Assembly (NCBI RefSeq): GCF_000226255.1
Contig: NZ_AGFG01000079.1
Span: forward strand, 1-9,697
Source: Desulfovibrio sp. A2
GTDB lineage: Bacteria > Desulfobacterota > Desulfovibrionia > Desulfovibrionales > Desulfovibrionaceae
DNA: 9,697 nucleotides
Direction: 5' to 3'
Made by a program: the position numbers and the translations under genes. Within the stretch, counting starts at the first letter, position 1. Every line of letters begins with the position of its first letter. The notes beneath the pieces are model-generated. The model was not told the origin of the DNA. It was given only the letters and a program-made list of their open reading frames with translations, and searched no databases. This document shows positions 1-5,785 of the stretch, one piece after another.

Positions 1-2
1 TA

Positions 3-82
3 CCCTCCATGAACTAGGCCCCGCAGCCCCTGTTCCGCAACGCCGTGCAGCAAGGGGGTTCCGGGGCCCAAGACATGGAGGG
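3..82 (+). promoter_or_regulatory. Long nested hairpin leader covering the ribosome binding site of the 86-670 gene
   Basis: Three nested complementary segment pairs are visible: CCCTCCATG (3-11) with CATGGAGGG (74-82), GGCCCCG (17-23) with CGGGGCC (62-68), and CCCC (27-30) with the G run at 54-58. The first two pairs are separated by a symmetric 5-by-5 internal loop. The outer right arm contains the Shine-Dalgarno sequence GGAGGG (77-82), only three bases before the ATG at 86. If the structure forms in RNA it would hide the ribosome binding site. It could instead act as DNA, for example as a cruciform or protein site. The pairing is seen directly; the regulatory role is inferred. Confidence 0.5.
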
Positions 83-85
83 CAA

Positions 86-670
86 ATGATCAAGACCCGC
101 GACAAATTGCGCGAAGCTCATGCGCAAGTAACTAAGGAAATTCTTCTCTGGAAAACCTCCATGCGCGAACTCGCGCGCATTTTCCATGGGGCCTTCCCAC
201 CAATTCCCGGCTACTCGGGTTGGACTCTCAGCCTGTCATATTGCTCAAAATCAAAGCAATGCACGATGTGTCCCCACGCTGTCTCTTGGCGCCGCTTCTA
301 CTACAAGCACGGCAAGCTCATCTGGGCTCGAGGCCATGAGGCCTACTGCCGGACTGGCCTCCCCCCTATATATGCAAGTGCCGCAACTCTGGAAAAATTT
401 CGCCAATTCGAAGCCACCCGCACCAAGATCATGGAACATCATCACCGACTTTCTCGCATTCGTCTTCGGCTGGCAGCGACCATTCAGAACCTTGACAAGA
501 AAAAGACCCTCGAAAGAGGGCCTGATGATTCTCTTGTTCTCGGCATGATTCAAACCATGTCGGAACTGATTTCGCAGTGCATGCATGGGCGCGCTTCACT
601 TTTACGCGAGCTTGAAATACTTCGTCTAACTTTTCCCCCAAGCAGCAAGCGGCACACAGTACTTCTGTAA
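86..670 (+). CDS. Uncharacterised Cys-rich protein, DUF6788-like zinc-binding region
   Basis: This 194-residue protein has no function I can name. The ATG at 86 follows GGAGGG at 77-82. Residues 1-35 look helical and charged. The centre has Cys53, Cys59, Cys62 and Cys88, with the motif C59-x2-C62-P-H, followed by aromatic residues (W68, F71, Y72, Y73) and a short G-K-L-I-W strand. Residues 100-135 form a long basic helix. The order C..C-x-x-C-P-H, aromatic strand pair, then helix recalls the small DUF6788 family found near transposases and on plasmids; this is a resemblance from memory, not an alignment. It is probably a metal-binding or nucleic-acid-binding protein. Its last 45 bases overlap the end of the convergent gene at 626-1156, so the two 3' ends share DNA. 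Confidence 0.6.
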   Translation: MIKTRDKLREAHAQVTKEILLWKTSMRELARIFHGAFPPIPGYSGWTLSLSYCSKSKQCTMCPHAVSWRRFYYKHGKLIWARGHEAYCRTGLPPIYASAATLEKFRQFEATRTKIMEHHHRLSRIRLRLAATIQNLDKKKTLERGPDDSLVLGMIQTMSELISQCMHGRASLLRELEILRLTFPPSSKRHTVLL

Positions 671-1156
671 ACCCTCATGCGTCTGCTCAATAGAATCCTT
701 TCGACTCAGAACAGCATTACACGGAATGTAACCATCTACCTGCAAACACTTCACCCAAAATATTCCCAAAGGGTCCTGTACGAGATCCATGATGCGTGAT
801 TGCAGATTCGATCCACGTCGGTTGCTCACTGTGACCACATCTCCCACAGCCACTGGCGCCACGCAGGCCAAACTTGTGCTTAACCCTCTGGCTTTTCGCT
901 CTCCACACATATTTCCCAACACTGTCCAGAGCTCTTGCCAGGTGATGAAAGGATATTCCCATCCATCTCTGGCCAGCCGGAACCATCGTCGGCCAAGGCG
1001 CAACCTGAACAGTCCATCCCAAGCTATCTGGGGGTAGAGATCGATGTACGAAATCCTATCCCCCCACTCGCTTGCCGAAAAAATTTCAGCCGAAATTGGT
1101 TCGTTGTTCTTCAGTTCAATACGCACCCAACCGATCTTGTGGCGTTTCTCTGCCAT
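626..1156 (-). CDS. Hypothetical protein with C-terminal SH3-like beta region
   Basis: I do not recognise this 176-residue protein. I chose the ATG at 1156 because it follows a G-rich stretch (G run then CA) and lies ten bases after the stop codon of the upstream gene, giving a compact two-gene minus-strand unit. The N-terminal half is rich in aromatic residues (several Trp, Tyr and Phe between residues 10 and 80). Residues about 104-150 read as a small beta barrel: V-G-D-V-V-T-V, then R-I-M-D-L-V, then F-W-V-K-C-L, ending at I-P-C-N-A-V. That pattern is typical of SH3/KOW-like folds, but I infer only a fold and no function. No signal peptide or membrane segment is visible. The 3' end overlaps the opposing gene by 45 bases. 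Confidence 0.6.
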   Translation of the reverse strand: MAEKRHKIGWVRIELKNNEPISAEIFSASEWGDRISYIDLYPQIAWDGLFRLRLGRRWFRLARDGWEYPFITWQELWTVLGNMCGERKARGLSTSLACVAPVAVGDVVTVSNRRGSNLQSRIMDLVQDPLGIFWVKCLQVDGYIPCNAVLSRKDSIEQTHEGLQKYCVPLAAWGKS

Positions 1157-1166
1157 TGCCCCCCCC

Positions 1167-1466
1167 CTACGACAGTCGTGCTCGGACTTCGGCAGCAGCA
1201 ACACGAGCGGCCGGCAGGCTATCCACCGTCAGCCCTTCTTCCAAAGCCAGCTCAACGAATGTCCCAAGCCCCATATCGGAGCGACACCAGGTCCCGTTCA
1301 AGCACTCCCAGAGCGAGGTGCTATCGGACCGGCATATTTGATCGTCAACGGCGAACTCTCCCGGGGGCAACAATCGACATTTTGCCCCCCGCAGTTCCAC
1401 CGGAATCCCTTCAAGCAACGCTCCCAAGATCCAAATCACCGGAGACATCGGTTCATTAACGAGCAT
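1167..1466 (-). CDS. Hypothetical protein, first gene of a two-gene minus-strand operon
   Basis: This is a 99-residue protein of unknown function. Its start is well supported: on the minus strand AGGAGGG lies four bases before the ATG at 1466. The sequence begins with a hydrophobic stretch (residues 8-24) and then a small beta-like region with Cys30, Cys45, Cys55 and Cys61, ending in an Ala-rich helix. The pattern of a small-residue start followed by 'LLPPGEF' and a central Trp recalls short phage and plasmid proteins that lack any assigned role. The next gene starts ten bases after its stop, so the two are probably co-transcribed from the promoter at 1491-1520. Confidence 0.6.
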   Translation of the reverse strand: MLVNEPMSPVIWILGALLEGIPVELRGAKCRLLPPGEFAVDDQICRSDSTSLWECLNGTWCRSDMGLGTFVELALEEGLTVDSLPAARVAAAEVRARLS

Positions 1467-1490
1467 TCTTCCCTCCTGTTGTATCCGAGA

Positions 1491-1520
1491 ATTTTATCCT
1501 GTCTTCGGGCTGTTAAACAA
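1491..1520 (-). promoter_or_regulatory. Sigma-70-like promoter for the minus-strand gene pair
   Basis: Read on the minus strand, TTGTTT (1520-1515) and TAAAAT (1496-1491) are separated by 18 bases. Both are close to the -35 and -10 consensus. The -10 box ends 24 bases before the start codon at 1466, which leaves a short leader carrying the AGGAGGG ribosome binding site. Confidence 0.5.
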
Positions 1521-1780
1521 CTACCTTCCCGCCGCAAGGCGTCGGCCAGTTGCACGACCCGACCCCTCCCCCACTTACTCAGGCCTGCTCCGTCCGACAG
1601 GAACGAGCGGAGGCGAACATAGTACGCTGAAAAGATTGTAACTGCGCGAATCATGCGTTTCTCTAGATATTTTCGTTACTTCGGATATTTATCTCGATTG
1701 ATTCGTTGCGCCTGTAGCTCCTCGCACTTTCCGGGAAACTACGTATTTCGTCCGGCGTAACTAACTAAAATACAACCATT
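1521..1780. other. Gene-poor divergent control region
   Basis: I see no convincing gene here. The left part is GC-rich and the part from about 1640 becomes AT-rich. A weak 7-bp inverted repeat, CGAATCA (1647-1653) with TGATTCG (1699-1705), could be an operator. No GGACAC-type half-sites occur here, so the repeat family of the downstream gene does not extend upstream of parA. Confidence 0.35.
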
Positions 1781-1809
1781 TTGCTTGATAATTTCCGACA
1801 AATTACTTT
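1781..1809 (+). promoter_or_regulatory. Candidate promoter of the parA operon
   Basis: TTGCTT (1781-1786) and TACTTT (1804-1809) are separated by 17 bases within an AT-rich stretch. The -10 box is a weak match. It would give a leader of about 70 bases before the ATG at 1889. A divergently arranged promoter at 1491-1520 serves the other side of the region. Confidence 0.35.
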
Positions 1810-1888
1810 TAATTTAGCGGCAAATCCTTGCGCGGCGCCAGCCTTTGGACTACGGTGCTCACAATACCGTTAAGGAGTGTACTGGGTC

Positions 1889-2701
1889 ATGGCTATCAAA
1901 ATCGCTTTCGCAAATCACAAAGGTGGCGTCGGGAAGACGGTTTGCGTCGTGAATACTGCCCACCGTCTGGCCAAGATGGGATTCAAGGTCCTTGTTGTGG
2001 ACTGCGACGCCCAGGGGAATGCCACATCTACCCTCGGCGCCGGTAAGGAGCCCCTTTCCTACCCGGCCGCACAGACGCTCAGCGCGATCTTCTCGATCGA
2101 AGCTGACACCCCTTCCCTCAGCAGCCTCGCCATCCCCACGAAAACGGAGGGGCTCTCTTTCATTCCCAACAACCTTGATATTTACTCGTCCATCACCAAT
2201 CTTGGCGAATCACCCCGCAAATTCTTCGGCATTTCCCGAGCCTACGAAATGTCCCCCAAAGACTTCGACTTCATCCTCTTTGACACCCCTCCTAGCCTTG
2301 AGGGCGTGCTTCTCACGAACGCGCTCATCGCCACGGACCACGTGATCATCGTTGTGGAATCCGAATCGACCTACGCCCTCTCAGGCATCAAGAACCTGAT
2401 CAAGGCCATCGTGGGGCTCAACCGCGAGATCACGCACCAGACCAGCATTCTCGGCTATCTACTCACGAAATTTGATGGCCGCACCAACGCCGCGAAAACG
2501 CTTAAGAATGCCGCAACGGAACTCTTCGGGGTCGAGCGTCTTTTCGACACAGGCATCCCGAATTCCACCAAGGTCAACCAGTCCATCATGAAGGGCGAGA
2601 TGATTTGCGACTTCGATCCCGAAGGTAATATTTGCAAGGCATTCAAAAGCTTCACGCAAGAACTGCTCAACCGCTTGGACATCAACAAGCCGGGTGAATA
2701 G
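1889..2701 (+). CDS. parA: ParA-family partition ATPase
   Basis: This 270-residue protein belongs to the deviant Walker A ATPase family, which forms ATP-dependent patches on nucleoid DNA and moves plasmids or chromosomes through a ParB-type partner. The deviant Walker A motif KGGVGKT is at residues 11-17 with signature Lys11 and catalytic Lys16. DCDAQGN is at 38-44 (Walker A' aspartate) and the Walker B region ILFDTPPS at 129-136. It lacks the N-terminal HTH of type Ia ParA proteins, so its size and layout fit the short type Ib or chromosomal class. I chose the ATG at 1889 rather than the GTG at 1877 because the GTG lies inside the Shine-Dalgarno AAGGAG (1872-1877). The next gene starts one base after its stop, so the two are an operon. 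No canonical ParB follows; the neighbour is a repeat-rich winged-helix protein. Confidence 0.93.
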   Translation: MAIKIAFANHKGGVGKTVCVVNTAHRLAKMGFKVLVVDCDAQGNATSTLGAGKEPLSYPAAQTLSAIFSIEADTPSLSSLAIPTKTEGLSFIPNNLDIYSSITNLGESPRKFFGISRAYEMSPKDFDFILFDTPPSLEGVLLTNALIATDHVIIVVESESTYALSGIKNLIKAIVGLNREITHQTSILGYLLTKFDGRTNAAKTLKNAATELFGVERLFDTGIPNSTKVNQSIMKGEMICDFDPEGNICKAFKSFTQELLNRLDINKPGE

Positions 2702-2702
2702 C

Positions 2703-4775
2703 ATGGCAACGGATACCCAAGGCGCGAAAAAGCCCCGCAAAGGCTCAAGCTTTGTGGAGTCTTTGACGGCCAGCCTCAGAGCCACAATGGATGGGATGAG
2801 CGCTGAGGAGCTGAGCGTCGCCACTGGCGGCCAGGCGACCCTTTCCCCTTCCAAGGAAGAGGCGCCCCCTCCCGCTGGTTCCGCAGTTGACGCACGGCCA
2901 CATGGTTCCTATGACAGCCTCCCTCCCCCCCCTGACAACACCAGCGCCAAGCCTGGACCCCCGGTGTCACCACGTGACACTAGTGCCCAATCAGGACACC
3001 TAGTGCCTGGTCAAGACACCCGTGTCCCGACAGGGCATCCAGTGTCAGAACAGGGCACCAGTGACCAAACAGGACACCTGGTGTCACCACGCGACACTAG
3101 TGCCCCGTCAGGACACTTAGTGTCCGGCCAAGACACCCGTGTCCCGACAGGGCATCCAGTGTCAGCGCAGGGCACCAGTGACCAGACAGGGCACCCGGTG
3201 TCACCACGTGACACTAGTGCCCAATCAGGACACCCAGTGCCCAGCCAAGACACTAGCGTCCCGACAGGGCATCCAGTGTCAGCACAGGGCACCAGCGTCC
3301 AGACAGGACACCCGGTGTCACCACGCGACACTAGTGTCCCGACAGGCCATCAGGTGTCCCAGCAAGGGCACCCATCGCCAGCACATGACGCCGGTGCCTA
3401 CGAATCCTCGCACGTCTTGCCCGTTTTAGAGGCAGAGTCACCTTATGGGGTTGATACGCAAGGGGTACTCCGACAGGGCACCAGTGTCCCGACAAGACAC
3501 CCAGTGACAACACAGGACACTAGTGCCACCGCAGGACACCAGGCATCACACGGAGGCACCGGTGATGCGCCTGACCTGAGCATGAGTGCCCCCGGAACGG
3601 ATGGCGATGGCACCAACAGCCCCACCCCGCCCCTTCCCTATGCAGCACCTGCCCAACCCTTGATGTCTCGCCAGGACACTAGCGCCTCAACAGGACACCC
3701 AGTGCCCAAACAGGGCACCAGTGCCCCAACAGGGCACCTAGCGACAGAACAGGACACTGGTGTCTTAACAGGACACCCGATGCCCCATGATGACACCAGT
3801 GTCCCAACAGGACACCACCAAAAGAGACCTGCGTCCGATGCGGACGATTTGTCCCGGACGGTATCCGTACAGGACACCCGTGCCAGGGCAAAGGTGCGAC
3901 CGCTTGCTACCCGCATGGCGCTGCTCAGCAGCGCGGCCCAAGTGCAACTCTACGACTACATACTGTCAAACCTCGGCGCTGACGGATCCATAGAGACCAG
4001 TTCCGGTAAGATCATGAGGGAACTTGGCATTCCAAAGAGAACCCTCTGGCGCATGCTCGACAGGTGGGAAGAGAAGGGGGTCGTCAAGAGGGAATCAACC
4101 AGGGACGGAATCAGGCTCGTACCCCTCTTGAGCCACGGGGTGAGCATGGGGGTAGCTCCTGACGCCCTCACTCCGGTCGGTGCTTCCGGAGGCAATAGCG
4201 GGCCTTGGCCTTTCGACCTGTCACCGGAGGTGTACCGGGAGCGCTTCCCGAAACTTGTTGCTGCCGGTTTCGGTATGACCCAGATGCAGCAGGTTCATTC
4301 CATGCTCTCATCCAAGGAACTGCCAACCGACCTTGTGGTTGTGTCCCTTGAGTATGCAGAGTGGGAGCTTGAAAACGACTGCATGATCGATGGGAGAGGG
4401 ACCCCGGTCGGCAGCCCCGCTGACTGGCTGTACAAATCCCTCGTCACCCACGGCTGCTACCGCAAGCCAAGGGGTTACGTTGACCCCATCGAATCGGCCA
4501 AGGCAGCGCTTGAAGTGAAAATCACACAGCGCAAGGCACTTCTGGCCGACATGCAACGGCTTCGCGAAGCGGAGGTCCAGTTGGAACTGGACGAGATCGT
4601 TGAGGCGGAAACAACCCGCCTGCTTGCGAGCGATGACACCGACCCGCTCATGCGGGAATTCCTGCACGAGATGCCGGACTTCATCAGAGCGCGCGGAAAG
4701 GACAGCGCCATCTTTGCAAACGAAATCAGACGGCGGGTTCGGAAACGACTGTTGCAGGAACAAGGCTCTGGGTAG
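2703..4775 (+). CDS. Winged-helix DNA-binding protein with 13-residue repeat linker; candidate ParA partner or replication initiator
   Basis: This is a 690-residue protein. The ATG at 2703 is one base after the parA stop, so translation is probably coupled; an in-frame GTG at 2694 is less likely. Residues 1-45 form a basic then helical N-terminus (KKPRKGSS near residue 9), the kind of segment that often contacts ParA. Residues 88-395 are a Pro/Ser/Thr/Gly-rich linker built on a repeat like (R/Q)DTSVPTGHPVS plus two residues, recurring at exactly 13 residues. Residues 401-475 look like a winged helix: helix, ELGIPKRTLWRMLDRW as the HTH, then a wing. Residues 500-600 form a second folded region (PWPFDLSPEVYRERFP, then ADWLYKSLV and GYVDP), followed by a charged coiled-coil-like tail. 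It is not a canonical ParB because I see no ParB/Srx N-terminal motif. The gene carries the sites I think it binds. Function is inferred from context and fold only. Confidence 0.85.
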   Translation: MATDTQGAKKPRKGSSFVESLTASLRATMDGMSAEELSVATGGQATLSPSKEEAPPPAGSAVDARPHGSYDSLPPPPDNTSAKPGPPVSPRDTSAQSGHLVPGQDTRVPTGHPVSEQGTSDQTGHLVSPRDTSAPSGHLVSGQDTRVPTGHPVSAQGTSDQTGHPVSPRDTSAQSGHPVPSQDTSVPTGHPVSAQGTSVQTGHPVSPRDTSVPTGHQVSQQGHPSPAHDAGAYESSHVLPVLEAESPYGVDTQGVLRQGTSVPTRHPVTTQDTSATAGHQASHGGTGDAPDLSMSAPGTDGDGTNSPTPPLPYAAPAQPLMSRQDTSASTGHPVPKQGTSAPTGHLATEQDTGVLTGHPMPHDDTSVPTGHHQKRPASDADDLSRTVSVQDTRARAKVRPLATRMALLSSAAQVQLYDYILSNLGADGSIETSSGKIMRELGIPKRTLWRMLDRWEEKGVVKRESTRDGIRLVPLLSHGVSMGVAPDALTPVGASGGNSGPWPFDLSPEVYRERFPKLVAAGFGMTQMQQVHSMLSSKELPTDLVVVSLEYAEWELENDCMIDGRGTPVGSPADWLYKSLVTHGCYRKPRGYVDPIESAKAALEVKITQRKALLADMQRLREAEVQLELDEIVEAETTRLLASDDTDPLMREFLHEMPDFIRARGKDSAIFANEIRRRVRKRLLQEQGSG
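2973..3378 (+). repeat. Main in-gene array: 39-bp units with two palindromic sites each
   Basis: Units begin at codons 91, 104, 117, 130, 143, 156, 169, 182, 195, 208 and a degenerate one at 221, always exactly 39 bases apart. Each unit holds two near-palindromes made of the half-site GGACAC and its complement GTGTCC. One is GACACTAGTGTC (perfect at 3327-3338) and the other has one extra central base, such as GGACACTTAGTGTCC at 3111-3125. Their centres are evenly spaced at about 19.5 bases. Units also group into a 117-bp superrepeat of three types at 2973, 3090 and 3207, with a partial fourth at 3324. All units are in one reading frame. Confidence 0.92.
3474..3542 (+). repeat. Second in-gene block: two 39-bp units
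   Basis: Two further units start at codons 258 and 271 of the winged-helix gene, again 13 codons apart. They include CACCAGTGTCCCGACA and CAGGACACTAGTGCC segments of the same family. The block is separated from the main array by about 95 bases of diverged sequence that still encodes low-complexity linker. The separation suggests an older, partly decayed array. Confidence 0.8.
3672..3818 (+). repeat. Third in-gene block: four 39-bp units, plus an isolated copy at 3872
   Basis: Units start at codons 324, 337, 350 and 363, exactly 13 codons apart, with the same GGACAC/GTGTC half-sites. An isolated GGACACCCGTGCC copy follows at 3872-3884, just before the winged-helix domain. After this point the repeats stop abruptly for the whole folded part of the gene and resume only at the stop codon. 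Confidence 0.85.
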
Positions 4776-5024
4776 TGTCCAGCTAGGACACTAGTGACAA
4801 GGCGTCAACAGGAGGGGTTCCCTATCACCCTATAAACAAAAGGAAAATGGAAGAGCGGGTAGTGCCCCGTCGGGACACTACCAAATGTCACTAGTGTCCA
4901 GTCGGGACACAAGGTGACAGGACACTAATGTCCTGTTGGGGCACTAGGCGGGACCTTCCCAACTCGCTGAAAAAAAAGTATTTTCCGAAGGCAAGAAAAG
5001 AGGGAGTGTCCTGCCGGGACACTA
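4773..5024. repeat. Intergenic cluster of five 21-bp inverted repeats (TAGTGTCC-N5-GGACACTA), candidate centromere or origin
   Basis: Five copies lie at 4773-4793, 4860-4880, 4892-4912, 4926-4946 and 5004-5024. All have 8-base arms and exactly 5 spacer bases. The first is perfect and begins with the TAG stop of the winged-helix gene; the others differ from the consensus at one or two arm positions. Extra half-sites flank several copies, for example the GTGAC after the first and GGTGTCAC after the last. Centre-to-centre gaps are 87, 32, 34 and 78 bases. A-rich stretches at about 4830-4850 and 4970-4986 sit between them. Since this part is not coding, the site itself must be what is conserved. 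No DnaA box was found. Confidence 0.85.
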
Positions 5025-5049
5025 GGTGTCACCCCCGTATAAGGAAGAT

Positions 5050-5079
5050 AGAGATAGAAGAAGAAATCTATCTATCTCT
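5050..5079 (+). other. Inverted repeat just upstream of a small ORF
   Basis: AGAGATAGA (5050-5058) pairs with TCTATCTCT (5071-5079) across a 12-base A-rich loop. There is no T run after it, so it is not a standard terminator. It ends four bases before the GAGGAG ribosome binding site of the 5097 ORF and could mark a leader structure. The sequence is of low complexity, so chance is possible. Confidence 0.35.
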
Positions 5080-5096
5080 GGCGAGGAGTGAAAGGC

Positions 5097-5240
5097 ATGA
5101 AAAAGACAGCGAAACGAAAGAACCGGGAACAACGTCGCATTGCCCGTCAGGAACCGGGCTTATTGTGTAGCGTGCAGTCGCCCTTACTCGTATGCCCCGC
5201 CTGCTCCCGAATGCCGCAATCTTTCATTGGGGTTGCCTAG
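5097..5240 (+). CDS. Possible 47-residue basic peptide with CPAC motif
   Basis: An ATG at 5097 follows GAGGAG (5083-5088) at eight bases, one of the better ribosome binding sites in the window. The reading frame runs 47 codons to the TAG at 5238. The first 20 residues are strongly basic (K-K-T-A-K-R-K-N-R then R-R-I-A-R), and residues about 33-36 read C-P-A-C. No family is recognised. Its position directly downstream of the repeat cluster would let it be transcribed with the partition genes. The evidence is only the start signal and composition, so it may not be translated. Confidence 0.35.
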   Translation: MKKTAKRKNREQRRIARQEPGLLCSVQSPLLVCPACSRMPQSFIGVA

Positions 5241-5389
5241 CACGAAACAGCAAGGGGCAAGTCGCGTTGTAGCAGCAGGAACTGGAAACTCTGCGGAAAA
5301 CGAGTAAGGGCATCAGCACAGCGCGCAAGCGTCGCCGAGAGACGCAGGCCGCCTCGTCTAGGCCTCGATTTTTGAAGAGGTAAGGCAGT
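5241..5389. other. Stretch without an intact gene, possible decayed 5' part of the HipA remnant
   Basis: No intact gene is visible. One plus-strand frame is open up to the TAA at 5381 and is in register with the HipA-like remnant that follows, so it may be the decayed upstream part of that gene. The protein sequence in it is too diverged to recognise. Confidence 0.3.
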
Positions 5390-5785
5390 GTGAGAACCAG
5401 GCAGGCAGCTCTCGGAAACGGCTGCATGCAGTTGGCGCGACTGTGCGGAATCGAGGAGCCAGACACGCGGGTGGTCCAGGTCCTGGGTGGCCGGGACATC
5501 CTGCTCGTCGAACACTTCGACCGGCGCCCGGGCGAGCAGGGAATCGAGCGGATCCTGTTCGGGGCGACAGTAACTGTGCTCGGTTTCACGCAAGACCAAG
5601 TAGAGCAGGGGAGAGTGATCAAGGAAAGCCACTTGGTTTCATCAGGTGGGCCGTTCGGTTTGATGCAGGAAAAGGGTCGCAACGTCACTGCGTGGGTGCT
5701 TAGCTATGGCGTTAGACAATGGAGGCATAGCAGAGGGACAGGACGGCTTTGGGGTCGCCTTCCAACTGCTAAGGGGAGAAGATGA
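5390..5785 (+). pseudogene. HipA-like kinase remnant
   Basis: The readable frame is 131 residues from a GTG at 5390, with GAGG nine bases before it. Residues 13-20 (CMQLARLCG...), then P24, then DILLVEHFDRR at about 36-46, match the start of the HipA kinase core as I know it: a Cys/Leu-Ala helix, 'Gly-Ile-x-x-Pro', then (L)VERFDR. ERILFGATVTVLG fits the segment that follows in a HipA subgroup. HipA proteins are usually over 400 residues and phosphorylate glutamyl-tRNA synthetase or similar targets. Here the N-terminal ATP-binding part, the catalytic aspartate region and the rest of the C-terminal lobe are missing, and the sequence after residue about 75 no longer resembles HipA. The stop overlaps the next start as ATGA (5782-5785). 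I am moderately sure of the family and fairly sure it is not a working kinase. Confidence 0.5.

Noticed and set aside
935..1622. Plus-strand frames of 174 and 192 residues opposite the minus-strand gene pair
   Set aside because: Their translations are Ser/Pro/Arg-rich and without good start signals. The minus-strand genes have a promoter, a strong ribosome binding site and close spacing.
2973..3378. Regular 39-bp repeats as a CRISPR array
   Set aside because: The units are contiguous with no unique spacers, are fixed in a coding frame, and no cas gene is near.
3011..3916. Long minus-strand reading frames antisense to the repeat region, rich in GCPVGTLVS-like repeats
   Set aside because: The palindromic repeats make the opposite strand open as well. 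These frames lack a start signal, and the plus frame continues into a clear winged helix.
4826..4840. TATAAACAA as a DnaA box in the candidate origin
   Set aside because: It differs from the TTATNCACA consensus at several positions, and no second copy was found.
4928..5170. An 80-residue plus-strand frame running through the intergenic palindromes
   Set aside because: It has no ribosome binding site, it is made partly of palindrome sequence, and a better-supported frame starts at 5097.
5224..5688. Minus-strand frames of 131 and 154 residues opposite the HipA remnant
   Set aside because: The plus strand shows recognisable HipA motifs; the minus frames show none and have no start signal.
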